DNA from: Limisphaerales bacterium
Lineage (GTDB): Bacteria > Verrucomicrobiota > Verrucomicrobiia > Limisphaerales > SXTU01
Assembly (NCBI GenBank): GCA_009773355.1
Contig: WRPG01000047.1
Span: 1-42,821 of the forward strand
DNA: 42,821 bases
Direction: 5' to 3'
In this document: positions 1-8,460 of the stretch, one piece after another
Layout of the letters: each line of letters opens with the position of its first letter
Position numbering within the stretch: the stretch's first letter is position 1
Notes under the pieces: model-generated
Database searches by the model: none
Told to the model about the DNA's origin: nothing
What the model saw: only the letters and a program-made list of their open reading frames with translations
Program-made: the position numbers and the translations under genes

Positions 1-92
1 GGGAAGGGTGAGGGGATACTCCGAAAGTTCAACTCCCGTTGCCTCCAGACGATGGTTGTCCGAGAAAAAAGGTTCGAGCGGAGTCATACAGA

Positions 93-180
93 GGCACCAC
101 TCCACCAGTTTGGAGATTTTCGCCGAGGAATGACCACGGTTTAACGCAAGAACCACGGGCTTTTTTGCCGTCGAGGACAA
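93..180 (+). repeat. Left 88-bp inverted repeat
   Basis: Exact reverse complement of 1876-1963 over 88 bases, with divergence beginning immediately on both sides. It begins GGCACCAC, the end of a tRNA including CCA. Read on the minus strand it encodes the recombinase C-terminal peptide again, followed by a different tail that stays open to position 29. There is no convincing tRNA to the left of it. Confidence 0.95.
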
Positions 181-268
181 TACGAGTTGCACAATCAGTT
201 GTGCGTGTTCCGTGCTGCAAAAATTTGCTACCATTGACTCACGTTTACTTTTTCACTACTCGACACGC

Positions 269-430
269 ATGTCTCGCACACCGAAACCAAAGGCGAAAAA
301 CCCCGCAGCCGTCGCGCTCTCCAAACTTGGCGCTTCAAAAGGCGGAAAGGCGCGTGCAAAAAAATTGTCAGCACGCGAACGATCCCGCATCGCCAAGTTG
401 GCGGCGCAAACCCGCTGGGAAAAGGAATGA
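269..430 (+). CDS. Small basic protein, recombinase-associated
   Basis: A 53-residue, strongly basic protein. It has an N-terminal Lys/Pro-rich tail, then a compact block with the motifs GASKGGKARAKKLS and RIAKLAAQTRW. I have seen comparable short 'SKGGxARAxxLS...IAxxAAxxRW' proteins in mobile and accessory regions, but I know of no assigned function. The charge and predicted helices suggest DNA binding, possibly as a recombination accessory factor or repressor. The start chosen is the ATG at 269, where the conserved block begins; an in-frame ATG at 212 would add 19 residues overlapping the likely promoter area. It lies 76 bases upstream of the recombinase, on the same strand, inside the inverted repeats. 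A short dyad (gcacaa/ttgtgc, 189-204) lies upstream and could be an operator. Function is inferred. Confidence 0.6.
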   Translation: MSRTPKPKAKNPAAVALSKLGASKGGKARAKKLSARERSRIAKLAAQTRWEKE

Positions 431-506
431 TTCCGAGGCGGCTGCTTTTTTCCGCCGATATGCTTGCACGAGCAAGCATAATGGAATAAAATGGAAATAC
501 TCGATT

Positions 507-2012
507 ATGAAAAGCCTCTTTCTCTACGCGCGCAAATCCACTGACGTTGAGGACAAGCAAGTCCTCTCGATTGACGCCCAGCTTACCGAACTGCGCGAGT
601 TTGCCTCGCGTGAAGGCATCGGCATTGTTGCCGAGCTGATTGAGAAGCAGTCCGCCAAGACGCCCGGCAGGCCGATTTTCGACGCGATGCTGAAGCGCAT
701 CGAAGCGGGGGAGGCAGAGGGAATTCTCGCGTGGCATCCCGACCGCCTCGCCCGCAACAGCGTGGACGGCGGACGCATTATTTACATGCTCGATACCCAG
801 CTCATCCGGACGCTCAAATTCCCCCGCTCTTGGTTTGAGAACACTCCGCAGGGAAAGCTCATGCTTCACAACGATTTTGGCTTCAGCAAATACTACGTCG
901 ATTCCCTGTCGGAAAACACCAAGCGCGGACTGCGCGAAAAAGTTCGACGCGGCGAGTTTCCGGGCCGCGCGGGCTTTGGCTACTTGAACGACTATCGCAC
1001 TAAGAAGCTCGTCGTTGACCGCGCGCGTGCGCCGCTCGTCAAGGAGGTGTTTGAACGATATGCCGCAGGTGATGCGACCCTCGACACGCTGCGCCAGTTT
1101 CTCTATGAACGCGGGCTGCGTTCGTCAACTGGCAAGTCGGTCGGGCGCAGCTTCGTCTCGCAACTGCTTTCAAACCCCATCTACTACGGTCATTTTCTCT
1201 ACGCTGGCGAGGTGCACGAAGGCTCGCACGAGCCAATCATCACCAAAGCCCTGTTCGATCAGGTGGACGCGGTGTTGAACCGCCGTTGGCGCTACTCACC
1301 GGCAGAAAAGGAAAACGCGCCCAAAGCGTTGCTCGGTCTGCTTCGCTGTGCCGAATGTGGCGGCGGCATCACTGGCGAAATCCAGAAAGGCCACACCTAC
1401 TACCGTTGCACCAAGAAGAACAAGGCCCAGCGCTGCCGCCAGCCCTACGTCCGCGAAGAAGCCCTCGCCACGCAGCTTTCGGCGCTGCTTCAACCGTATG
1501 CGTTGCGGCTGGATTGGGCGGACGCCATGCTTTCACGGGTTAAAGAGGAAAAACGCAAGGTCGCCCAATCCGCTGCGCAACTGGCCGCACAGAAGCAGGC
1601 CGAGATTGAAAAGCTCAATCTCCGCCTGCAACGGCTGCTGGACTCATTCTTGGACGAATTGATCGACCGCGACACGTTCACGGTCGAGAAGGCCAAAATC
1701 ATGAGCCAGAAGAAGACGTTGGAGGAACAGCGCACCCGCCTCATGGCGGGACGAGCCGATTGGCTCGAACCGTTCCAAAAGTGGGTTTTGGCCGCTAAAA
1801 ACGCGGGCAAAACCGCTGTTTCGGGTTCGCTGTCACAGAAGCGGGTTCTCGCGCTCGAAGTCTTCGGCTCGAACCTTGTCCTCGACGGCAAAAAAGCCCG
1901 TGGTTCTTGCGTTAAACCGTGGTCATTCCTCGGCGAAAATCTCCAAACTGGTGGAGTGGTGCCGGTGGCGGGACTCGAACCCACACGACGTTTTACCGTC
2001 CCGGGATTTTAA
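507..2012 (+). CDS. Large serine recombinase / site-specific integrase
   Basis: A 501-residue recombinase of the large serine (resolvase/invertase) type. Start at ATG 507, because the resolvase domain begins at once with YARKS (catalytic Ser11). The domain continues through 'WHPDRLARN' and ends near residue 140. A 'Recombinase' DNA-binding domain follows (about 150-255, motif [15 protein letters not shown]). A zinc ribbon has Cys 281, 284, 301 and 310. A coiled-coil region (about 345-410) precedes the C-terminal tail. Serine integrases cut both strands and rotate half-sites to integrate, excise or invert DNA. Residues from about 457 are encoded by the right inverted repeat, and the last 18 (from about 484) are encoded antisense to the 3' half of tRNA-Leu, giving the GLEPTR tail. 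The C-terminus is therefore set by the insertion site. No strong ribosome-binding site is visible. Confidence 0.9.
   Translation: MKSLFLYARKSTDVEDKQVLSIDAQLTELREFASREGIGIVAELIEKQSAKTPGRPIFDAMLKRIEAGEAEGILAWHPDRLARNSVDGGRIIYMLDTQLIRTLKFPRSWFENTPQGKLMLHNDFGFSKYYVDSLSENTKRGLREKVRRGEFPGRAGFGYLNDYRTKKLVVDRARAPLVKEVFERYAAGDATLDTLRQFLYERGLRSSTGKSVGRSFVSQLLSNPIYYGHFLYAGEVHEGSHEPIITKALFDQVDAVLNRRWRYSPAEKENAPKALLGLLRCAECGGGITGEIQKGHTYYRCTKKNKAQRCRQPYVREEALATQLSALLQPYALRLDWADAMLSRVKEEKRKVAQSAAQLAAQKQAEIEKLNLRLQRLLDSFLDELIDRDTFTVEKAKIMSQKKTLEEQRTRLMAGRADWLEPFQKWVLAAKNAGKTAVSGSLSQKRVLALEVFGSNLVLDGKKARGSCVKPWSFLGENLQTGGVVPVAGLEPTRRFTVPGF
1876..1963 (-). repeat. Right 88-bp inverted repeat, overlapping recombinase 3' end and tRNA-Leu 3' end
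   Basis: Perfect inverted partner of 93-180. It encodes recombinase residues from about 457 to 486. It also includes positions 1957-1963, which are the last seven bases of tRNA-Leu including the encoded CCA. The overlap with a tRNA 3' end is the usual signature of an attachment core, though most tRNA-targeting integrases are tyrosine recombinases. Confidence 0.95.
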
Positions 2013-2044
2013 GTCCCGTGCGTCTGCCATTTCGCCACACCGGC
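1957..2044 (-). tRNA. tRNA-Leu (anticodon UAA)
   Basis: An 88-nt class II tRNA read on the minus strand. Acceptor GCCGGTG pairs with CACCGGC, followed by discriminator A and an encoded CCA. The anticodon loop is CTTAAAA with stem CGGGA/TCCCG, so the anticodon is TAA. A long variable arm and a T-arm with GGTTCGAGTCC are visible. The 3' end coincides with the right inverted repeat of the recombinase element, and the recombinase reading frame runs antisense across the gene to 2012. Confidence 0.95.
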
Positions 2045-2182
2045 GACTGAATCTCCCAGAGTAGTCGCCCGGGAGTGAACCTGCCTTGGGCTGGCTTGGC
2101 GACAAGTTTTCCAGCCCCGCCTCGTGGCAATCGCGCATCCCGGCTTCTCTCCGACGGGGCGACTCCTTAACCTGCGCCTTCC

Positions 2183-4795
2183 GTGGCCACCACGCTTTAC
2201 GATCTGCTCCCGCGCGATGGCAAGGCCGGCAACGACGCCTTGCTCGGACGCTTCCTTGACTATGTCACGGCGCGCGGGCTGGAGCTTTATCCCACGCAGG
2301 AGGCGGCGATCCTCGAACTCTTCGAGGAGAAGAACGTCATCCTCAACACGCCCACCGGCTCGGGCAAATCGCTCGTCGCGGCGGCGGTCTACTTCAAGGC
2401 CTTGGCCCAGGGCAAACGCTCCATCTACACCTGCCCCATCAAGGCGCTGGTGAACGAGAAGTTCCTCGCGCTCTGTCGCGAGTTCGGCCCGGACAACGTC
2501 GGCCTGAGCACCGGCGACGCCACCGTCAATCGCGACGCGCCCATCCTCTGCTGCACCGCCGAGATCCTTGCAAACCTCGCCCTGCGCGAAGGCAAGGACG
2601 CCAGCATGCGCGAGGTGGTGATGGACGAATTCCATTACTACGCGGACCGCGAGCGCGGCGTGGCGTGGCAGGTGCCGCTGCTCACGCTGCCGCAGACGCG
2701 CTTCCTCCTCATGTCCGCCACGTTGGGCGACACGACGTTCTTCGAGGCGGAGCTGACGCGCTTGAACCAGCGGCCCACCGTGACCGTTGCCTCGACCGGC
2801 CGGCCCGTGCCGCTGGAGTTCGCCTACTCCGAACTGCCGCTGGCGAAGACGCTCGAAAGCCTGCTCGCGGACGGCAAAGGCCCGGTCTACGTCGTCCACT
2901 TCACGCAGATGGAGGCGGCGCAGAGCGCGCAGGACTTCACCAGCATCAACGTCTGCACGCGCGACGAGAAGGCCGCAGTGGCCAACGCGCTCGAAGGCTT
3001 CAAGTTCACCAGCCCCTACGGCCCGGAGATCAAGAAATGGCTGCGGCACGGCATCGGTCTGCACCACGCGGGCCTGCTGCCGAAGTATCGCGTGCTCATT
3101 GAGCAGCTCGCGCAGCGTGGCCTGCTCAAGGTGATCTGCGGCACGGACACGCTCGGCGTGGGCATCAACGTCCCGATCCGCACGGTGCTCTTCACCAAGC
3201 TCTGCAAGTTCGACGGGCAGAAGACCGGCATCCTCAGCGCGCGGGACTTTCACCAGATCAGCGGGCGCGCGGGGCGCAAGGGCTTTGATGATCGCGGGTG
3301 GGTGGTGGCGCAGGCGCCGGAGCACTTCATCGAGAACCTCAAGCTCGCCGAGAAGTCCGCGCGCGACGGCAAGAAGACCGTGAAGCGCCAGCCACCGGAG
3401 CGGAACTTCGTGAACTGGGACAAGAACACCTTCGCCCGGCTCATGGCTGCGCCGCCGGAGCGGCTCACGTCGCGCTTTGCGGTGACGCACGCGATGCTGC
3501 TCAACGTGCTGAGCCGGCCGGGCGATGGCTGCGTCGCGATGCAGCGGCTGATCCGCGACTGCCATGAGTCGCCCAAGCAGAAGCAGGCTCACCGCAAGCG
3601 CGCGTGGCAGTTGTTCCGCTCGCTGGTGGAGCACAAGATCATTGAGTTTACCGCAGGTAGCAGCCGACGTGAGGAGGCTCCATCTCAAATCGGAAATCAA
3701 AGTCAGAGCCTCCTCACGTCGGCTGCTACGGGGGCGAAGCTCCGCGTGAACGTCGCGTTGCAGGACGACTTCTCGATGGACCAGACGCTCTCGCTCTACC
3801 TGCTGGAGACGCTGCCGCTCATGGACCCGCAGGCCCCGGACCACGCGCTCATCGTGCTCACACTGGCCGAGTCCATCGTCGAAGACCCCGACATCATCCT
3901 GCGCCGCCAGCTTGACCGCGTGAAGGATCAGAAGATGGCCGAGATGAAGATGGAGGGCGTCGCCTACGAGCAGCGGATGGACGAGCTGGAGAAGCTCGAA
4001 TATCCGAAGCCGAACCGCGAGTTCATCTACTCGACCTTCAACGAGTTCGCCGCGCGCCATCCGTGGGTGGGCCAGGAAAACATCCGGCCCAAATCCATCG
4101 CGCGCGAGATGTTCGAGTCCATCCGCTCGTTCTCGGATTACATCCGCGACTACGAGCTGCAACGGGCCGAGGGCGTGCTGCTGCGGCACTTGAACGGCGT
4201 CTTCAAGGTGCTCACGCAGACCGTGCCGGACGCCGCGAAGAACGACACCTTGCGCGAGATGGAGATCTACCTCGGCACCATGATCCGGCAGGTGGATGCC
4301 AGCCTCATGGACGAGTGGGAGCGGATGCGCAACCCGTCCTACCAGCGCGCCGAGACCAAGGAAGTCCGCCCGCCCGGTGCCGAGGAAGCCGCGCGCGACA
4401 TCACCCGCGACCCGAAGGTCTTCACCGCCGCCATCCGCACGCGTGTCTTCAGCTTCCTGCGCGGCTGGGTGAACGCCGACCCCGAGACCGCCCTCACCCA
4501 CCTCGCCTCGCCCAACGACCCGGACGGCGCTTCGTGGACCGCCGAACGCCTGCGCGCCGCGATGGACGCCTTCCTCGTGGGCCATCGCCATCTCTGCCTC
4601 GATCCCGAGGCCCGGAACGCCCGCCACACCTACACCAAACCCGCCGAGGACCAGCGCACCTGGCGCGTGCAGCAGATGCTCGTGGACCCGGACGGCCACA
4701 ACGACTGGGTCGCCGAGTTCAGCTTGGACCTGGCCGCTTCGCGCGCGAGCGGTGAGCCGGCCTTGCACCTCGTTCGGATCGGAAGTCTGGTCTGA
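2183..4795 (+). CDS. Ski2-like DEAD/DEAH-box helicase with DUF3516 C-terminus
   Basis: An 870-residue superfamily 2 helicase starting at GTG 2183. Motif I TPTGSGKS (56-63), motif II DEFH (148-151), motif III SAT (178-180) and motif [12 protein letters not shown] (358-367) are intact, and the arrangement matches Ski2/Mtr4-like RNA helicases. The C-terminal half fits the DUF3516 family, with no assigned substrate. It probably unwinds structured RNA or takes part in RNA turnover, but that is inference. A 73-bp palindromic repeat (3657-3729) lies inside the gene in-frame, adding a Ser/Arg/Glu-rich peptide at about residues 492-516 between the helicase core and the C-terminal domain. The gene follows tRNA-Leu on the opposite strand and converges with the minus-strand gene ending at 4798, leaving only two bases between them. 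Confidence 0.88.
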   Translation: MATTLYDLLPRDGKAGNDALLGRFLDYVTARGLELYPTQEAAILELFEEKNVILNTPTGSGKSLVAAAVYFKALAQGKRSIYTCPIKALVNEKFLALCREFGPDNVGLSTGDATVNRDAPILCCTAEILANLALREGKDASMREVVMDEFHYYADRERGVAWQVPLLTLPQTRFLLMSATLGDTTFFEAELTRLNQRPTVTVASTGRPVPLEFAYSELPLAKTLESLLADGKGPVYVVHFTQMEAAQSAQDFTSINVCTRDEKAAVANALEGFKFTSPYGPEIKKWLRHGIGLHHAGLLPKYRVLIEQLAQRGLLKVICGTDTLGVGINVPIRTVLFTKLCKFDGQKTGILSARDFHQISGRAGRKGFDDRGWVVAQAPEHFIENLKLAEKSARDGKKTVKRQPPERNFVNWDKNTFARLMAAPPERLTSRFAVTHAMLLNVLSRPGDGCVAMQRLIRDCHESPKQKQAHRKRAWQLFRSLVEHKIIEFTAGSSRREEAPSQIGNQSQSLLTSAATGAKLRVNVALQDDFSMDQTLSLYLLETLPLMDPQAPDHALIVLTLAESIVEDPDIILRRQLDRVKDQKMAEMKMEGVAYEQRMDELEKLEYPKPNREFIYSTFNEFAARHPWVGQENIRPKSIAREMFESIRSFSDYIRDYELQRAEGVLLRHLNGVFKVLTQTVPDAAKNDTLREMEIYLGTMIRQVDASLMDEWERMRNPSYQRAETKEVRPPGAEEAARDITRDPKVFTAAIRTRVFSFLRGWVNADPETALTHLASPNDPDGASWTAERLRAAMDAFLVGHRHLCLDPEARNARHTYTKPAEDQRTWRVQQMLVDPDGHNDWVAEFSLDLAASRASGEPALHLVRIGSLV
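3657..3729. repeat. Palindromic repeat, type A, in-frame inside the helicase
   Basis: Two perfect 24-bp arms (3657-3680 and 3706-3729, beginning gtagcagccgacgtgaggag) around a 25-base loop. The same arms, with one change, recur at 8351-8436 between the sigma and anti-sigma genes. The element is translated through without a stop. Confidence 0.9.
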
Positions 4796-4797
4796 AA

Positions 4798-5217
4798 TCA
4801 ACGAGCGTCGCGGCCCCAAGTCAGACCCAACCAGCCCAGCCACGCGCCGAAGGACACGGCCAGCAGGGCGATGACAGTCGCCGTCCAGTCCGTGCCTTGG
4901 CGGTTCAGAAACAAGAGAACCGCCCCGCCAGTCAGCACCAAGTCCGCTGCCAGCAGCGAGGCGCGCAGCAGCGTGAGCGACGAGGGATTGGCCGCAGGGG
5001 CGGGCGGCTCGCCGGCATTGCGCACCAGCGTGCTCAGGCCGGCGCTCAAGCGCGGAGCTGAAGTGGTGCGGGTTTCCGTGGCGGCGTGCGATTCTTGCGC
5101 GCCGTTGCCGTTGAGCAGTTCGCCCAAGCCTCGTCCCAAAGCAGGTTTTGCCACGCGCAAAGGCTGCGGACAGCGCGGAGCCGTCGCAACGCAAACTTGT
5201 TCACAGCCACCGTTCAC
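4798..5217 (-). CDS. Small two-TM membrane protein
   Basis: Up to 139 residues. The GTG at 5217 overlaps the stop of the upstream gene by four bases (GTGA), a sign of translational coupling. A second GTG at 5154 would start just before a KPALGRGLGELL stretch and may be the real start (118 residues). The KPALGRGLG motif looks like the N-terminus of ParB proteins, but nothing else of ParB follows. Two hydrophobic segments occupy about 84-104 and 112-134 of the long form, preceded by an Ala/Thr/Pro-rich linker. It is probably an inner-membrane protein. I do not recognise the family. It sits downstream of a cobalamin-binding protein gene, so a link to that pathway is possible but unproven. Confidence 0.55.
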   Translation of the reverse strand: MNGGCEQVCVATAPRCPQPLRVAKPALGRGLGELLNGNGAQESHAATETRTTSAPRLSAGLSTLVRNAGEPPAPAANPSSLTLLRASLLAADLVLTGGAVLLFLNRQGTDWTATVIALLAVSFGAWLGWLGLTWGRDAR

Positions 5218-6137
5218 GCCGCGAGTCTCGCCCAGCCCTTGCCTTCATGTCCGAACCGGAATTTCTCCGGGTGCAAAATCTCCGCGAGGATTTCCAGGGA
5301 CTCGACGAGCCGCGGCCCGGGGCGGTTGAAGAACGCGCTGCCGTCGCAGAGGAACACGCGGCCCTGGCGCACGGCCTTGAGGTCGCCCCAGCCGGGCTTG
5401 TCCAGCAGGGACGCCAGCTCCACGCGCGTGCGGGCGAGGTTGAAGCCGCACGGGAGCGCGACGATGAAGTCCGGGTTGGCCGCGCGGAGTTCCTCCCACT
5501 TCAGCCGGCCCGTGTGCTTGCCCGGCTCGCCAAAGAGGTTCCTGCCGCCGGCCAGCTCGACCAGTTCAGGCACCCAGTTGCCCGCGCCCATGAGCGGGTC
5601 GAGCCATTCGAGGCAGGCGACGCTCGGGCGCGACAGCAGGCACGCCTTCTCGATCACATCCACGCAGCGGTTCTTGAGCGCCCGCAGGACTTCCCGGCCC
5701 GGCTCGGACACGCCCAGCACGGCGGCGACGCGGCGGATGTCCTCCCACACGTCCGCGAGGCGGTGCGGCGTGAGTGAGAGGATTTGCGGCGGCGAGCCGG
5801 GCCAGTTGCCGAGCGCCTTGGCGACGTCGGCCTCGCTCGCGGCGCACACGTCGCACTGCGACTGCGTGAGGATGAGGTCGGGTTTGAGTTCCTGCATCAG
5901 CCGGGTGTTGAGCCGGTAGATGGAGAGCGACGCGCCGAGCAGGTTGTGAATCTGCTCGTCAATCTCGCGGCTGGACGAGTTGGGCAAAAGCTTGGACTCG
6001 GTGCAAACCGGCAGGCCCGTCACCTCGGCGGGGAAATCACACTCGTGCGAACGGCCCACCAACTGCCCGCCGCAGCCCAGCGCGCAGACGATTTCAGTCG
6101 CGCTGGGCAGCAGGGAGATGACGCGGCGTTGGCTCAC
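5214..6137 (-). CDS. BtuF-like cobalamin-binding protein (periplasmic-binding fold)
   Basis: About 307 residues from GTG 6137, which directly precedes the family's usual first strand RVISLLPSATEIV. The in-frame ATG at 6224 would add 29 residues that look non-conserved. The protein matches the class III substrate-binding fold (PF01497) seen in BtuF and siderophore-binding proteins. It has an N-terminal 'SLLPSATE' loop, a 'SHECDFP' turn, 'PDLILTQSQCDVC' and a C-terminal lobe with 'EWLDPLMGAGNWVPELV' and 'GRVFLCDG'. It lacks a signal peptide and lies away from any ABC permease or ATPase, so it may be a cytoplasmic or scavenging corrinoid binder rather than a transporter part. Its stop overlaps the next gene by four bases. 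A dyad (ggcggcg/cgccgcc, 6147-6170) lies just upstream of the chosen start and supports it being untranslated. Confidence 0.75.
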   Translation of the reverse strand: MSQRRVISLLPSATEIVCALGCGGQLVGRSHECDFPAEVTGLPVCTESKLLPNSSSREIDEQIHNLLGASLSIYRLNTRLMQELKPDLILTQSQCDVCAASEADVAKALGNWPGSPPQILSLTPHRLADVWEDIRRVAAVLGVSEPGREVLRALKNRCVDVIEKACLLSRPSVACLEWLDPLMGAGNWVPELVELAGGRNLFGEPGKHTGRLKWEELRAANPDFIVALPCGFNLARTRVELASLLDKPGWGDLKAVRQGRVFLCDGSAFFNRPGPRLVESLEILAEILHPEKFRFGHEGKGWARLAA

Positions 6138-6291
6138 GGTGCGAAACGGCGGCGAGCCTACAAACGCCGCCGCAGGCTTCCCAGCGATTTTTCCGACGCG
6201 CTCAACCGTCAGCCGGACGGGCAATAGCAGCAGTGCTCCCGAGCCGGAGACGGAAGGCCATTGCTGCGAAGAGGGGCGGGCAGAACTTGGC

Positions 6292-6738
6292 TCACTTCGA
6301 CTGCAGCCGGAACTCGCCGTTGTTGCCGTTCGAGGCGCGGTAGCTGCCGGCGAGGGACTTGCCGCTGACGTTGGCGGTCCACTGGTAGTCGAAGCCGTCC
6401 ACCTTGGTCGTGCCGGACAGGGCGGTGTTCGCGCCGCCCGGCTTGGGCGTCATCAGCGCGGTGTAGCTGATGGGCTTGCCCAGCGCCGTGCCGGTGAACT
6501 TGGCGATCCACTGGCCGTTCTGCTCGCCGATGACCGTGCAGATGAGCTGGCCGCTGGTGTTGTATTTGCGGTTGTTCCAGGTGCCGGACCAGGCCTTGTT
6601 CACCGGCACGCTGCCCTTGGGCGCGTCGGCGGCACCCGCCGGACGGCTGGGCGTGATGATCAGAACGAGCGCGAGCAGGCCGCCCAGCAGGAGCGCGGCG
6701 CGCTGGGCGGGGACGGAGGAATCGGTCGGCGTATGCAT
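6292..6738 (-). CDS. Small secreted protein of unknown function
   Basis: 148 residues from ATG 6738. An N-terminal hydrophobic segment (ALLLGGLLALVLIITPS) followed by AGAADA fits a signal peptide or membrane anchor. The mature part (about 110 residues) is rich in Gly, Asn, Thr and Trp, with alternating beta-strand character: WSGTWNNRKYNTSG, GQWIAKFTGTA, DYQWTANVSGKSLAGSYRASN. This suggests a small beta-barrel or lipocalin-like fold. I recognise no specific family. It follows the anti-sigma fusion gene on the same strand (stop of that gene at 6871), so it may belong to the same transcript and be exported as part of that regulon. Upstream in-frame ATG codons exist but give a basic, non-conserved-looking extension. 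Confidence 0.6.
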   Translation of the reverse strand: MHTPTDSSVPAQRAALLLGGLLALVLIITPSRPAGAADAPKGSVPVNKAWSGTWNNRKYNTSGQLICTVIGEQNGQWIAKFTGTALGKPISYTALMTPKPGGANTALSGTTKVDGFDYQWTANVSGKSLAGSYRASNGNNGEFRLQSK

Positions 6739-6870
6739 GGCAGGAGGCGGTTTGAGTTTGTGTTCGTTCGCCGCAAACCTTCGGCGGCGCGGCGGCTTGC
6801 CCGGATTATAGCAGAAGAAGCGGTGCGGCTTACGGAAAACTTCAGCCCTCGGCGCGGCCCCTCCGCCCAA

Positions 6871-8340
6871 TCATGGTTTGCCAAAGTCGGGCGCGACCGG
6901 CCGTCGCCGCCGGCCGCCACCGCCAAGGCTGTTCGGACCGTGGTTCGCCACCACGCGCAGTTCGCGGAGGGCGGGGGCGAGCTGCCGGGCCAGGTCGCGC
7001 GGGGCGTCGCCGTTGAAGAGGTCTTCAATGCAGAAAATCAGGTGGGGCGCGCCCTCGCGCTGCCATTCCGCGAAGTAAGTGCCGTCGAACGTGTCCTTCA
7101 CCAGCACGCCGTAGTCCTGCATCGCGCGGGCGATGGCGTGCGCGGGCGTGCCGGGTGCGGCGAACTTGGCGATGTCCACTCCCGGTGGGATGGCGAGCAG
7201 GGAGCCGACATGGACATTGCCGGCGCGGGCCATCTGCGCGGCGGCGTTGGCGTCGCCCGCCGCGGAGCCATCCGCCGGCCAGACGTGCGCGGTGCCGTCG
7301 GCCTTGAGCGTGACGGCCTCCAGCGGCGCAACCGCGCCGATGACGTGCGGGATGCCGGCCTTCAACTCGCCGCGCCGGATGCTGCCGCCCAACGGCGAAA
7401 GGCCCGAGCCGGTGGCGGAGTGGTAGGCGGGCGGCACGCCGGGGCCGCGCAGGTCGGCGCGCACGATAGAGTTGGCGCGCACGTCGGCACCGGTGCGGCG
7501 GGGCGAATGGATTTCCAGCACGGTCATGCCATCGGGCAGCACGAGGAAGACGTGGCGTCCGCCCGGCGTGGTGCCGAGCGCGGCGGGCAGTGGCGCGGTG
7601 GCGAAGGGCACGGACATTCCGGGGACGTGGAGGTTGCCGACGGGGTCGCTGGCAGACGCGTAAAGCACGGGATGCGACAGGCTCGCGTTCACGACCATCA
7701 CGCCGGTCGCGAGGTCCATGCCGCCCGGCTGCACGGTGGCGAACTGCGCGCCGGAGCCGATGGGCGTGTTCCAGACGCTGTCGGCGGCGAAGGGCCACTG
7801 CGCGGGATTGCGGGGCGCTGACAGCGATTGCGTCAACAAGCCCTGCCCCCCCTTGGAACTCTCGAAAGTATTTGCCTGCTGCTGCGCCGTAAGCTTCCTG
7901 ACTTGAGAAATGCGGACTTCCGAGGCGATGAAGACGAGCAGTGCCGCCAGGCCGCCATAAACCACCACGCGTGCATGGTTCGTCTGGAGCCACTCCCGAA
8001 ACGCGCCGGCCAAAGCGGCCAGCAGCCCCGGTGCGTTCTCGTCCTTCGGAGCACGATACTCCAAGGCATTCTTCCCCGACTCCAGCAGCACCTTCTTCAT
8101 CACCTCGTCGGCGGAGACTTCGTGCGTGGCTGTGCGAATGCCCGCAAGGACTGATGCTTTCACGCGCTCGCGGCTGGCGGCGGGGTTGAGCAGCAGCTTG
8201 AGCGAAGTGTCGAGCCGCTCCTGGTCCAGCAACCGGCGCAACGCCTCGGGGTCGCCTGCCAGTTCCGCCTCAACGCGTGCGCGCTCTTCCGCCGACAACT
8301 TGCCGGCGAGATAGGCGATGAGCTGGTCGTCAGAGAGCAT
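6871..8340 (-). CDS. Anti-sigma-factor-like N-terminus and TM segment fused to a large extracytoplasmic domain
   Basis: 489 residues. The first 50 (MLSDDQLIAYLAGKLSAEERARVEAELAGDP...) match the helical N-terminus of anti-sigma factors, without the zinc-binding His-Cys motif. A transmembrane helix lies at about 124-141. The remaining about 340 residues are outside the cytoplasm: 'DSVWNTPIG', 'GGRHVFLVLPDG', 'SGLSPLGGSIRRGEL', 'IPHVIGAV', 'HVWPADG'. This pattern resembles secreted proteins of unknown or possibly carbohydrate-related function. The gene lies downstream of an ECF sigma gene on the same strand, so it probably binds that sigma factor at the membrane. The outer domain would sense or process a signal. 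The link between the two halves is seen in one open frame; the signal is unknown. Confidence 0.75.
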   Translation of the reverse strand: MLSDDQLIAYLAGKLSAEERARVEAELAGDPEALRRLLDQERLDTSLKLLLNPAASRERVKASVLAGIRTATHEVSADEVMKKVLLESGKNALEYRAPKDENAPGLLAALAGAFREWLQTNHARVVVYGGLAALLVFIASEVRISQVRKLTAQQQANTFESSKGGQGLLTQSLSAPRNPAQWPFAADSVWNTPIGSGAQFATVQPGGMDLATGVMVVNASLSHPVLYASASDPVGNLHVPGMSVPFATAPLPAALGTTPGGRHVFLVLPDGMTVLEIHSPRRTGADVRANSIVRADLRGPGVPPAYHSATGSGLSPLGGSIRRGELKAGIPHVIGAVAPLEAVTLKADGTAHVWPADGSAAGDANAAAQMARAGNVHVGSLLAIPPGVDIAKFAAPGTPAHAIARAMQDYGVLVKDTFDGTYFAEWQREGAPHLIFCIEDLFNGDAPRDLARQLAPALRELRVVANHGPNSLGGGGRRRRPVAPDFGKP

Positions 8341-8350
8341 ATCGTAACTC

Positions 8351-8436
8351 GTAGCAGCCGACGTAAGGAGGCTCCAATTGAAACTTCGCCCAAGTATGAA
8401 ACCAGGAAATCAGAGCCTCCTCACGTCGGCTGCTAC
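8351..8436. repeat. Palindromic repeat, type A, between sigma and anti-sigma genes
   Basis: Arms 8351-8374 and 8413-8436 are the same 24-bp sequences as in the helicase (3657-3729) with one substitution, around a longer loop of 38 bases. The loops share only a short ggaaatca block near the right arm. On the minus-strand transcript it forms a strong stem between the sigma and anti-sigma coding regions, where it could affect their relative expression. Confidence 0.9.
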
Positions 8437-8460
8437 CCGATGAGATGGAGCGTCGCTGAT

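Larger units (their letters stand above)
93..1963. mobile_element. Serine-recombinase element bounded by 88-bp perfect inverted repeats
   Basis: A 1.87-kb unit bounded by two perfect 88-bp copies in inverted orientation (93-180 and 1876-1963). It contains a small basic protein (269-430) and a large serine recombinase (507-2012). The right repeat covers the last seven bases (GGCACCA sense) of the tRNA-Leu gene and the codons for the recombinase C-terminus. The left repeat is an inverted copy of the same stretch without the rest of the tRNA. I see no obvious target-site duplication: the left flank ends acaga and the right flank begins ggtgg. It could be a compact integrative element at a tRNA 3' end, an IS-like unit with long terminal repeats, or the product of a duplication with inversion. 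The boundaries are seen directly; mobility is inferred. Confidence 0.6.

Noticed and set aside
1-99. A possible second tRNA at the left edge, suggested by agttcaactccc and by ggttcgag before GGCACCA.
   Set aside because: No acceptor or T-stem pairing could be made, so the GGCACCA at 93-99 is taken as part of the inverted repeat only.
234-262. A sigma-70 promoter (TTGACT, then tactcg) before the small basic protein.
   Set aside because: The -35 is fair but the -10 matches only three of six bases; too weak to list as a feature.
2009-5194. A 1061-residue open frame on the minus strand opposite the helicase.
   Set aside because: It is a GC-driven antisense frame rich in Arg, His and Leu, opposite a well-supported gene with all helicase motifs. 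No domain was seen.
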